Notes under the pieces: model-generated
Seen by the model: only the letters and a program-made list of their open reading frames with translations
Database searches by the model: none
Told to the model about the DNA's origin: nothing
Assembly (NCBI GenBank): GCA_046290675.1
Contig: JBKAHA010000006.1
Coordinates: forward strand, 62,001 to 126,000
DNA from: Aureliella sp046290675
GTDB taxonomy: Bacteria; Planctomycetota; Planctomycetia; Pirellulales; Pirellulaceae
DNA length: 64,000 nt
Direction of reading: 5' to 3'
In this document: in pieces, positions 35,754 through 43,985 of the stretch
Layout: each line of letters opens with the position of its first letter
How positions within the stretch are numbered: position 1 is the first letter of the stretch
Position numbers and translations under genes: made by a program

Positions 35754-37643
35754 ATGTCGAAGTTTTGGGTAGCGTTTGTGCTGTTACTGAATTGCGTTGG
35801 AGGTTTACTAGCGCAAGATCGTCCGAACGTTCTGTTCATCATCGTTGACGACTTGAACGATATGCCGCTGCATCCAAGCGGAAAGCCGCATGTGCCGACT
35901 CCCAACTTTGACAGGCTGGCTGCACGTGGAGTTAGCTTTACGAACGCGCACTGCAACGATCCCATATGCGCACCGTCCCGGTCCAGTATGCTGACCGGAC
36001 TATATCCACAGACTTCCAGTCTCTACTGGTTTGAAGATTACCGCGACAACGCGATTCTTAGCAAATCCGTGACACTGACCGAGCACCTGGCTACCCATGG
36101 CTATGGTGTCTACACGGTAGGGAAGATCTATCACGGTAATCAAGATCCAAAAGGTTTTTACTCGGACAGAGGAAATGGTGGGAACATCGGGCCTTGGCCA
36201 TGGGATGGTCGGAAGGAAACAAGACGAGGCCTCATTCCACACCCCCAGCAAATGTATCTGTTCGCGGACGATGCTGATCCGGATATGGACTACAAGTGGG
36301 AGCATACGTTTGGGCCGCTGACGATGGTTCCCGAATATGCGGCTGATGAAAAGACGGGAGCGCCAGGTTACCGCGGCTGGACGCTTTCCGGAAAACCATG
36401 GCGATACGAGTCTGACGACGACCGTGATGCGATGCCAGACGAAACCAATGCGGCTTGGGCCGCCGAGGTGTTAAGTCGAAAACACTCGGGCAAGCCGTTT
36501 GCGCTGTTCACTGGGTTCAGTCGAACACACACGCCTTTGTATGCACCACAGAAATACTTCGATATGTTTCCGCTGGAAGAGCTCGAAGTTCCAGATTGTG
36601 TGCTGGAAGGCGACCTGGATGACTGCGCTCCGACCCTTGCGAATACCAGCCTGTATGCGTTCCGGCGCTATCAGATGCTATTCCACCACAAGGATAAGCC
36701 ACAGCTATACAAACGATGGCTCCAGGCTTACATGGCATGCGTAGCCTTCATCGACGATCAGGTTGGAACTGTTCTGGACGCACTTGAGGCGAGTCCTCAT
36801 GCCGAAAACACAATCGTGATTCTTACGAGCGATCATGGCTTTCACGTCGGCGGCAAAGACGCAATCTACAAGCAAACTCTCTGGGATAGCGGAACACGGA
36901 TCCCGTTCATCGTTGCTGGTCTTGATGGTATGCCTCAGGGACAAACCTGTCACCAACCGATTTCTTTGATCGACGTGTATCCAACTCTGATTGACTTCTG
37001 TGATTTGCCAACCGATCCGAATCGGAAACGCTCCGAGTATTCGTTGGATGGGCACAGCATCAAACCGTTGGTGTTGGATCCAGAAGGGGATTGGGATGGC
37101 CCGGATGTCGCTATCACCGCACTGCCCGGCAAAGATCACAGCCAACATCGTGAACACATCGGCACGCTGTATCCTCACTTCTCCGTTCGCGCGGAGGATT
37201 GGCGGTACAGCCTGACTTCTGATGGACAGGAGGAACTCTATCGCTACTCGACCGATCCCTACGAGTTTACGAATCTGGCGAACAACCCTGAATTTGCGGG
37301 CGTTAAGCAACAACTGCGAAAGCAACTGATCGCTTTGCGAGACGGCAGCGCCTGGGAAACGGTGGATCAATTGCCCAAGACAACCCTTGCTGGGTTTGAG
37401 TTGATCGCCGACGTGAAAGGCCAAGCGGAATTGAAGTTTGGGGGGCAAACCGTTGCCCGCACCAGAGCGGAAGATTGGACTCAAACACGTATTCGCGTCG
37501 CAGGCCATCGAAGCCAAGTTTGGGCCGATCAGCGTGTCGCTGAGGATCGGCAGTTCGACGCCGCACTGGAACCCGGAGTGCTGGCACTTATTCCGATCGA
37601 GGACCAAGTCGAGCTGCGCAATATCCGATTCCGCAAGCTCTGA
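35754..37643 (+). CDS. Secreted sulfatase, iduronate-2-sulfatase-like (CAPSR)
   Basis: A 629-residue exported sulfatase. Signal peptide (MSKFWVAFVLLLNCVGGLLAQ), metal-binding VLFIIVDDLNDM, formylglycine motif C72-A-P-S-R followed by SSMLTGLYPQ, VGKIYHGN in place of GKWH, and TSDHGFHVGGKDAIYKQTLWD, a pattern of the iduronate-2-sulfatase-like group acting on sulfated sugars. From about residue 530 a separate C-terminal domain of beta character (VKGQAELKFGGQTVARTRAEDW) extends the protein. A mobile-like element follows at 37715. Confidence 0.94.
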   Translation: MSKFWVAFVLLLNCVGGLLAQDRPNVLFIIVDDLNDMPLHPSGKPHVPTPNFDRLAARGVSFTNAHCNDPICAPSRSSMLTGLYPQTSSLYWFEDYRDNAILSKSVTLTEHLATHGYGVYTVGKIYHGNQDPKGFYSDRGNGGNIGPWPWDGRKETRRGLIPHPQQMYLFADDADPDMDYKWEHTFGPLTMVPEYAADEKTGAPGYRGWTLSGKPWRYESDDDRDAMPDETNAAWAAEVLSRKHSGKPFALFTGFSRTHTPLYAPQKYFDMFPLEELEVPDCVLEGDLDDCAPTLANTSLYAFRRYQMLFHHKDKPQLYKRWLQAYMACVAFIDDQVGTVLDALEASPHAENTIVILTSDHGFHVGGKDAIYKQTLWDSGTRIPFIVAGLDGMPQGQTCHQPISLIDVYPTLIDFCDLPTDPNRKRSEYSLDGHSIKPLVLDPEGDWDGPDVAITALPGKDHSQHREHIGTLYPHFSVRAEDWRYSLTSDGQEELYRYSTDPYEFTNLANNPEFAGVKQQLRKQLIALRDGSAWETVDQLPKTTLAGFELIADVKGQAELKFGGQTVARTRAEDWTQTRIRVAGHRSQVWADQRVAEDRQFDAALEPGVLALIPIEDQVELRNIRFRKL

Positions 37644-37714
37644 TCGGGGCGATGGCTTTCCATAGATCCAGTTCTTTTCGGTCCAGTTTTTTCGATGGAG
37701 GGATGAGTGAAACT

Positions 37715-37859
37715 CAGGGTCAATCAAAGTTTGAACTTGGGTTGAGTAGCAATTCAATACCTAACCCTCTGTTTCCGAGTTTCGCGAGGAATTTGCGGAG
37801 GGTCGGAGCCTGAGCGACGGGGAGGAATTCTTCCCAACTTTAAACTTTGATTGGCCCTG
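37715..37859 (+). repeat. MITE-like element family 1, copy 4
   Basis: A 145-base element identical to the 12566 copy except for one base in the left tip. It is bounded by a perfect 11-base direct repeat, tgagtgaaact, at 37704-37714 and 37860-37870, the clearest target duplication of the family. Confidence 0.95.
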
Positions 37860-38036
37860 TGAGTGAAACTCCCTTGAGTTTTCACGTCTTCTTCATCGTG
37901 TAGACTGAGCGATGCTTGTTCCGCGTCCGCTAGAATAGAGGTGCCGTAGGACGCGGAATCTTGATTCGCGTCCAAAACACTTTATTGCAGGAACTCCATT
38001 GGTTGCGAAGTTTACTTTTCTTGTCTGAATAAATTG

Positions 38037-38933
38037 ATGCTAGGCCTAGTGAATCAGATTGCCATCAAGATGTTGCCAAACCGTGTTTGGTGTGTGTGTG
38101 TGTTGTTTGTCTTTGGCTTTGGAGTTGACCCGGTGAATGCGCAGGCAATTGTGGCACATCGCGGCGCCTCACATGATGCCCCTGAGAACACGCTTGCCGC
38201 CTTTAAGCTCGCTTGGCGAAATGGTGCGGATGCCATTGAGGGCGATTTCTACCTGTCTTCGGACGGACAAGTTATTTGCATCCACGACAAAGATACGGAA
38301 CGAACAGCTCCGGGGCAGAGGAAGTGTTTGGTCGCCAAGACATTGGCAGACGAGCTTCGGAGGCTCGATGTGGGGAGCTGGAAAAATCCGAGGTTCAAAC
38401 GCGAGAGAATTCCGACTCTGGCGGAAGTGTTAGCTACGGTTCCAAGTGGTAAGAAGATTTTGATTGAAATCAAATGCGGTCCCGAAATTGTTCCCGCACT
38501 GAAGACGGTCCTGGATGAGTCGGACCTGGATACTTCGCAAATCATTGTGATAAGCTTCAGTCAGGAGGTTGTTGCAGCCGCACGCAGATCCTTGCCAGGC
38601 TGTAAAGCGAATTGGCTCACAAGCTATCAGTTCGGTGAAGACGGATCGGTTTCACCATCGTTGAATCAAGTGATCCAACGCTTGCGCGACTCGGGTGCAA
38701 CCGGTTTAGGAACCAAAGGTGATCGTCGCGTCGTCGACTCCGGCTTCGTTAATGCCGTCCGGAACGCTGGATTTGAATTTCACGTGTGGACGGTCAATGA
38801 GCCACGAGATGCAGAGTACTTTCGCCAGCTGGGGGTCGACTCCATTACGACCGACAGGCCAAAGCTCATACGAGAAGAACTCGGACTCAAGCACCGTTCA
38901 CAATCACCCGAAGCCGCGCTTTCGAGTCCGTGA
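38037..38933 (+). CDS. Secreted glycerophosphodiester phosphodiesterase
   Basis: A 298-residue GDPD, hydrolysing glycerophosphodiesters to glycerol-3-phosphate and an alcohol. VAHRGASHDAPENT near residue 39 carries the catalytic His (H41), with ENT and EGDFYLSSDG supplying metal ligands, then CIHDKDTERT with the second His and IPTLAEVL. A signal peptide (ending near NAQA) puts it outside the cytoplasm. Starts at 38037 and 38070 both fit. The stop lies inside the first unit of a 12-base tandem repeat. Confidence 0.93.
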   Translation: MLGLVNQIAIKMLPNRVWCVCVLFVFGFGVDPVNAQAIVAHRGASHDAPENTLAAFKLAWRNGADAIEGDFYLSSDGQVICIHDKDTERTAPGQRKCLVAKTLADELRRLDVGSWKNPRFKRERIPTLAEVLATVPSGKKILIEIKCGPEIVPALKTVLDESDLDTSQIIVISFSQEVVAAARRSLPGCKANWLTSYQFGEDGSVSPSLNQVIQRLRDSGATGLGTKGDRRVVDSGFVNAVRNAGFEFHVWTVNEPRDAEYFRQLGVDSITTDRPKLIREELGLKHRSQSPEAALSSP

Positions 38934-38979
38934 GCGAGTCCGTGAGCGAGTCCGTGAGCGAGTCCGTGAGCGAGTCCGT
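38922..38979 (+). repeat. 12-base tandem repeat over the GDPD stop
   Basis: The unit cgagtccgtgag occurs four times and most of a fifth time without mismatch. The first unit contains the stop codon of the GDPD gene (TGA at 38931-38933), and the rest lie outside the gene. Confidence 0.95.
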
Positions 38980-39648
38980 GGGCTGCTAAAGACGATGCCG
39001 ACTCGATATTTCTCCTCGTTCAGCCCGGCAGTTTGTAGTGACTGCTGCGGAATGGTAGCTCAGCGGCAAGAGCAGCCAGTCGAGAAATTGGTTTCTATCA
39101 TTCTTGCAGCCCAAGCGCCAATTCGCTGGGCGCCTAGTCATTGGGCGCTGCGGATGACCGAGTTGAATCTGCTTTCAAACGCATCTTCCGTCGGCACTTC
39201 TGAATCCAATGCCGTTCGATAGCATCATGGCTTGTTGACGTATTGCATTCGACCGGTCGGGACGTGGTTCGCACTGATCTAGTCTTGGTCGATTCTCAAA
39301 AATCTCTTTTCGAATCTGTTCGTTCTCTCTCGCAATCCTGCTTAGACGGCTGAGGCAGTTGAGCATGGCCGACATGTTGGACGGTGCCTTCCTTTTCATT
39401 CATTGCTTTGAGTCCATTCAAACTACCCAACTCGCACGACACTACATCGTCAACTGAGTCGAGTTCTTGTCGCGGTAAATTTGGATAGCTCGGGTAAGGC
39501 AACTCCCGATCGCGGGAGTGCTTTTCGAGAGATGTTGGTTCGGTGTTAGGCCGAAGAGCCGATGCTTGGCGGCTGCTGTTTTTTAACTAGCAGGCGAAGG
39601 CAGACGGTGCACGGGCTGATCTGGCGACGCCACTGTGGGGAGACGTAA
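38980..39648. other. Gene-free stretch with tRNA-like trace and two hairpins
   Basis: About 670 bases without a convincing gene. It contains a sequence like a tRNA D arm (AGCTC-agcggcaa-GAGC, 39057-39073) inside a degraded tRNA-like fold, an ACTCCCG/CGGGAGT hairpin at 39502-39519 followed by gctttt, and the terminator-like hairpin at 39557. Two overlapping minus-strand frames of 68 and 74 residues are not recognisable. Confidence 0.4.
39557..39584 (+). terminator. Terminator-like hairpin upstream of pseudopilin gene
   Basis: Stem AGCCG/CGGCT (39557-39561/39570-39574) followed by gctg and six T. It ends 64 bases before the DUF1559 gene, so it either ends an unseen upstream transcript or acts as a leader element. 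Confidence 0.5.
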
Positions 39649-40464
39649 GTGAAGGCAAAGTTTGTCGCCAGGAACGGCAGAAGCGATCTTAGATCAGTGC
39701 AGCTAAGCGGCTTTACGCTGGTCGAGCTTCTGGTGGTGATCGCCATCATTGGCATCTTGCTCGGGCTGACTCTACCCGCTGTCCAGATGGCTCGAGAGTC
39801 CGCTCGTCGTGTAGCCTGTGTGAACAACTTGAAGCAGATTGGTCTCGCGGTATCCAATGTTGAATCCAGCTTCCGGCGGTTGCCGGCGGGCGCGGAACGC
39901 AAGACGGCGCACTCATGGGCTTCACGGCTGCTCCCTTCGCTGGAGCAGGGCAATCTGTACGCGAATATCGATTTCGAAAGCGCTTGGAACGATCCCTCCA
40001 ATCGGGAGGCAAGTCGTCAGAATTTGCCCGTATTTAGTTGCCCAACATCTTGGAAGGAATACCCCGGGCTGACGGACTACAGCGGCATATCGGGCTCTTG
40101 GATCAACGCGTCGGGTGGTTCTCGTAACGGCGTGTTCTTCCCTATATCAAAACGTTACCCGCGAGTACGTTTCGGCGATATCACCGACGGTCTTTCGCAG
40201 ACGATCGCGGTCGCGGAAGGCGTGGCCGTTGCTCAAGACAATGGCGGATTCTGGGCTTCGGGGCTCAATTGCTTCTCCCACGACGACGGCGGGGTTAACA
40301 ACTTGCAAGGCGGCTACAAAGAGATCGCAAGCTTGCATCCGGGCGGCGCCAACGCAGTCCTTTGCGATGGATCTGTTCACTTTTTATCTGCGAGTATCGC
40401 TTCTGATGTCATCGGTGCACTGTGCACTCGAAATCAGGCAGAGGTTTTTGATTTGGAGTTTTAG
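39649..40464 (+). CDS. DUF1559 pseudopilin-like protein
   Basis: A 271-residue protein of the planctomycete DUF1559 family. A type IV pilin cleavage/hydrophobic segment GFTLVELLVVIAIIG begins near residue 21; after it come the DUF1559 pattern ESARRVACVNNLKQIGLAVSNVES, and at the C-terminus the H-x9-DG motif (HPGGANAVLCDGSVHFL). GTG start at 39649. This family is present in tens to hundreds of copies in planctomycetes; function is probably extracellular appendage or matrix, not settled. Confidence 0.95.
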   Translation: MKAKFVARNGRSDLRSVQLSGFTLVELLVVIAIIGILLGLTLPAVQMARESARRVACVNNLKQIGLAVSNVESSFRRLPAGAERKTAHSWASRLLPSLEQGNLYANIDFESAWNDPSNREASRQNLPVFSCPTSWKEYPGLTDYSGISGSWINASGGSRNGVFFPISKRYPRVRFGDITDGLSQTIAVAEGVAVAQDNGGFWASGLNCFSHDDGGVNNLQGGYKEIASLHPGGANAVLCDGSVHFLSASIASDVIGALCTRNQAEVFDLEF

Positions 40465-40508
40465 GCACTATGGTGCCGCTCATTCTTTTCAGTTTCGGAG
40501 GGTTGGTT

Positions 40509-40994
40509 GTGAGAAATCTAAAGGTGTTTGCATTGGTTCTTTGCCTAGTTGGCTCGATCGGGCTGACCGCTCAAGCAGGTGGCGGCAAAGGGGGCGGAAA
40601 GAACAGTGTGGACGTTTATAACGGGAATAGCTACGACGATGCGGATGGCGACATTCGTGTATGGTTGATCAGCCCGGAAGAGGCGCCGTCAACGAAAGCA
40701 GAAGCGGACGCATTGCCTTCTGTGAATCTTCCAGGCATGGTCGGTCAGGGGTTCTTTAATCTGGACGACGGTGAGTACTTGCTGGTCGCAGTCGATGAAG
40801 GTGTGTACGAAAGCTTGCCGCCTGAGTTTGAGCTAGGGCCACCAGGTGGAAACTACGCGGCAAAGCTCATTGAGCTTGAGGGCGGTGAAAAGCTGCAATT
40901 TACCGTGACGGATGATCCCGAGGCTGTAGCTCCCATCATCACCGATGGTATTGATCCATCGGGTGGGCCTGGTGGTGCCGGCGGCGGTATGTAA
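40509..40994 (+). CDS. Small secreted hypothetical protein
   Basis: 161 residues from a GTG at 40509 that follows a GGAGGG site by about eight bases; a frame open from 40470 also exists. A signal peptide (LKVFALVLCLVGSIGLTAQA) precedes a glycine-rich then acidic body with VDVYNGNSYDDADGDIRVWLISPEEAP, a beta-rich pattern, and a Gly/Pro tail (GGPGGAGGGM). I recognise no family. It lies between the DUF1559 pseudopilin and lnt on the same strand (44 and 10 bases), so it may belong with the pseudopilin as a secreted partner. Confidence 0.75.
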   Translation: MRNLKVFALVLCLVGSIGLTAQAGGGKGGGKNSVDVYNGNSYDDADGDIRVWLISPEEAPSTKAEADALPSVNLPGMVGQGFFNLDDGEYLLVAVDEGVYESLPPEFELGPPGGNYAAKLIELEGGEKLQFTVTDDPEAVAPIITDGIDPSGGPGGAGGGM

Positions 40995-41004
40995 GGCTGT
41001 CGAT

Positions 41005-42747
41005 ATGAATCCAAGAGCAGTGCTCTTATCGGTCGCAAGCGGCGTACTATTCGGCGCCGCTTGGCGGGGCTCAATCCCGGCACTCTGTGGAGTGTTGGGG
41101 TTGGGTCTGTTTTTCGTTGGTCAGCAGTATCTTGCGTCACGCAATTGGCTGCGTCGCTTGGCTATGGCTTGGCTGACCGGATTTACGGCGTTCGCCATCG
41201 CTTGCACATGGGTATTCGACACGGCCGAGTACCTGTTGGAAACGGAATCGATGTTCGTGCTTGTCCCCGTCGCGTTTGCGGTCTGGTCCATCCATGCTTT
41301 CCCGTTCTTGCTCTTTGCGTTGCTTTTCCGACATTGTGAAAGGGTTGCCAATTCCCTGGCTGTGATGCCCCCGTTGTGGCTGCTGTGCGAACAGCTTAGT
41401 CCGTCTTTGTTTCCGTTTCCGGTGGGCAGCCTCTTGGTTGATGTTCCATGGCTTGCACAGCCAGCAGAAATCGGCGGGGTCTCATTGCTGTCGCTCATAG
41501 CGGGGTGCTACGCATTGGTCGTTCCCGGTTTATACCGATTGTGGCAGCATTGGTGTTCTTGGAGACAGGAACGCCAGAACAGGGCCAAGGCGGCGGAACG
41601 TAGACGCGACCCGAAGGGAAAACGAAAGGGAAGGGGGCGCAAGAGTTCGGCCGAGCAGGAGGCGTCGGTCGGGATCGCCTCGACCTTAGTTGGTCATTGG
41701 CGCGTCGGTTTGATTCCTTGCATGTTGGGATTGGCTTTGATCTGGGGAGCCGCCCAAATTTCGCACTTAGAAAAAGCCGAAGGCGAGGGAGAGTCCCTCG
41801 ATATCTTGATCGTTCAAGCTGATACGGCCCACGAGCGAGCCAATGCAAGGATGCTTGGGGCGGCGGCGAAGGTAGAGGGCAAAGCGGATCTTGTTCTGTG
41901 GCCGGAATGTTCGATCGGTAACTTTGAACAGTCGCTTATCGGCTTCGCGGATGATGCCGCTGTCGCAGAGGCATTCAAATCTGCCACAGAAGACGATGCG
42001 TTGAAGCTGAATCCGGTTGGCTGTCCCCAAACTCCATTGCTTCTCGGCGGTGATAGCTGGAAGAATGCAGAGTCCGGGGGCGAGACGCAGGAGTACGTGT
42101 CCGCTTATCTCGTCGATCGAGGTGGTGCGATACTAGGGCGACACGACAAAGTTAGCTTGATGCCCTATGGTGAATCGATCCCTGGTGAAAGTCTGTTCCC
42201 GTTTCTCCGCGACTGGTTTGGAAGCCAGCGCGTTATCTCACGCGGGGAATCAATTCGCCCCGTGGGTTTGGTGCAGGGTATGAGCCTCGGTGCTGTCCTT
42301 TGTTGTGAGGATATGGTTCCTGAGCTTAGCCGTACACTCGTTCGCGAAGGCGCCGATGTCTTGATCTCACTTGCGAATGGTATCGCATTCAAGAGTGAAG
42401 TTGCTCTGCAGCAGCATTTTCGAATCTCGCGTTGTCGAGCCATTGAGAATCGTCGCTACTTCGTTCGGTGTGCTAGTCGAGGCGTATCCGCGGTAGTCGC
42501 GCCCTCAGGAGCGATCGTTGAGGAACTACCGATTCTCGAAGATTGTGCCAAGGTCGTGCGGGTCCGGGCATCGTCACAGAAGACGATGTACAGCAGCTTT
42601 GGAATGCTGCCTGCTATGGTATCTGCATTGATACTGGTCGCTTTGGGTCTTCGTCTCCCGGTTCTCGCATTCGCCTCAGAGAGGTTTCGCTTCCGACCTG
42701 CTACAGCGAAGCGGATCAGAACGGAAACGCTCGTCGATGTTCATTGA
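41005..42747 (+). CDS. lnt: Apolipoprotein N-acyltransferase
   Basis: A 580-residue inner-membrane enzyme that adds the third acyl chain to lipoproteins. Eight or so hydrophobic segments carry a nitrilase-fold domain with the catalytic triad: E301 in WPECSIGNF, K382 in HDKVSLMPYGESIP, and C433 in LCCEDMVP. Between TM segments is a basic linker of about 40 residues (RQERQNRAKAAERRRDPKGK onward, to GRGRKSSAEQE) not found in E. coli. An upstream frame to 40945 is less likely as start. The gene begins 10 bases after the small secreted protein. Confidence 0.93.
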   Translation: MNPRAVLLSVASGVLFGAAWRGSIPALCGVLGLGLFFVGQQYLASRNWLRRLAMAWLTGFTAFAIACTWVFDTAEYLLETESMFVLVPVAFAVWSIHAFPFLLFALLFRHCERVANSLAVMPPLWLLCEQLSPSLFPFPVGSLLVDVPWLAQPAEIGGVSLLSLIAGCYALVVPGLYRLWQHWCSWRQERQNRAKAAERRRDPKGKRKGRGRKSSAEQEASVGIASTLVGHWRVGLIPCMLGLALIWGAAQISHLEKAEGEGESLDILIVQADTAHERANARMLGAAAKVEGKADLVLWPECSIGNFEQSLIGFADDAAVAEAFKSATEDDALKLNPVGCPQTPLLLGGDSWKNAESGGETQEYVSAYLVDRGGAILGRHDKVSLMPYGESIPGESLFPFLRDWFGSQRVISRGESIRPVGLVQGMSLGAVLCCEDMVPELSRTLVREGADVLISLANGIAFKSEVALQQHFRISRCRAIENRRYFVRCASRGVSAVVAPSGAIVEELPILEDCAKVVRVRASSQKTMYSSFGMLPAMVSALILVALGLRLPVLAFASERFRFRPATAKRIRTETLVDVH

Positions 42748-43126
42748 CTCTGTTAGGCCTCAATCAATGAAAGCGACCACGCTGGTGGATATTCGTTCTT
42801 TGTGAGTTGAGGGGGGGAACCCTAACCGCTGTTCGAGCAACTCCCCCTGCTCGTTTTCTAGATTGTGCACTCGATTCCATTTGCGATCGGAAGTCGTCGA
42901 CTTGCGAATGGAAATGCAAGCAAAATTTACAGTGCTGGCATAGTTCGGCATGCGCTTTCGCAAATCGTGCTGCAAATCGTGTAGCAGGCAGGCGAAGACG
43001 CGGGTTCACAGCCGCGAAAAAAAGGGTTACCCCGCTTTTGAGCTGAACTCGGACACCTTTGGCAAAAGAGGAATCCGATCTGGCAAAGGATGTCCTAGCC
43101 TCTTTCTACAGAGTCGAGTTCGAGCA
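42748..43126. other. Gene-free stretch
   Basis: About 380 bases upstream of the outer-membrane protein gene; the frame of that gene is open back to 42950, but the earlier part (MRFRKSCCKSC) is Cys/Arg-rich and unlike coding sequence. I see no repeat or terminator. Confidence 0.4.
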
Positions 43127-43975
43127 ATGCCGAAGTTCGTGATTCTGGTACTCATGCTTGTAATGCAAGCAAAGTACCAATGTGTCTTGCATGCCCAGTG
43201 TGATCAGGGCGGATGTCCCGAGGCAGTAGACGAGCTTTCAAAAAGCTCTGAGACACAAGCATGTTCAATTTCGTCGACGGCTTCCCGGGCTGCTAAGAAT
43301 TCTCTTCTGCTATGGGATCGGCTTGGCAAGTTGGATGAGTGGTTTGAAGAGACGAGAGCCGAAGGCGGGCGATGGTTTCTTGCCGAATACGATTTTGATA
43401 ACCGTGGCTACAACGTCCTGCATTTTCAAGGTCATTCCCCGCTGCCTCTCGGTTTTAGTTTGTGGGGATTCATTGACCTAGAAGGGGCTGACAACACAAG
43501 TTCCGATCGTGAAGACATTAGTCGCCACTTTCTGGAGCTCGATGTGAAGCGAAAGCTTTGGCGCAATACCGGGGTGATTGCAGAATTGAACGATCTGCAA
43601 GGACAAGACAATGAGATTGGTCGGTTTGGATGTTTTTGGTTTCCGGACCTTGCCGACTTCGGTCCGGAAGAAGGGTTGTTCGCGGGGAAGTTTAGATTGG
43701 GTTTTAAGTTTTTCCCTGTTCAAACAGTCGCACGCACCGGCCAATGGAGTTTCAACTGGAATAAACAGTTCGACGAAGTCTGGGACGGTCGAGTTTCGGC
43801 CGGCGGATTTTTCGACCTCAACTACAACACAGGCAATAACAGTACTGCGATTGTTACAGAGCATCAAATTCGACTGCGTGTAGCCGAGGGCATGCACCTA
43901 ATCACTGAGTTTCGGTTAAACGAATATTTGGCAGACGAATTTGGCATCGCACCGGGGATTCAATATCGGTTCTGA
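43127..43975 (+). CDS. Candidate outer-membrane beta-barrel protein
   Basis: 282 residues from ATG 43127. A signal peptide (MPKFVILVLMLVMQAKYQCVLHA) is followed by alternating hydrophobic/polar strands with many aromatic residues (for example FLAEYDFDNRGYNVLHF, GKFRLGFKFFPV, and AGGFFDLNYNTG), and the last residue is Phe in GIQYRF, the signature end of outer-membrane barrels. No named family. It lies 10 bases before a periplasmic binding protein gene, so it may admit that protein's ligand through the outer membrane. Confidence 0.7.
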   Translation: MPKFVILVLMLVMQAKYQCVLHAQCDQGGCPEAVDELSKSSETQACSISSTASRAAKNSLLLWDRLGKLDEWFEETRAEGGRWFLAEYDFDNRGYNVLHFQGHSPLPLGFSLWGFIDLEGADNTSSDREDISRHFLELDVKRKLWRNTGVIAELNDLQGQDNEIGRFGCFWFPDLADFGPEEGLFAGKFRLGFKFFPVQTVARTGQWSFNWNKQFDEVWDGRVSAGGFFDLNYNTGNNSTAIVTEHQIRLRVAEGMHLITEFRLNEYLADEFGIAPGIQYRF

Positions 43976-43985
43976 AAGACTCTAA

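Noticed and set aside
39175..39502. Two overlapping minus-strand frames that could be one frameshifted gene
   Set aside because: Joining them gives no recognised domain; the overlap is the normal result of two frames over the same DNA.
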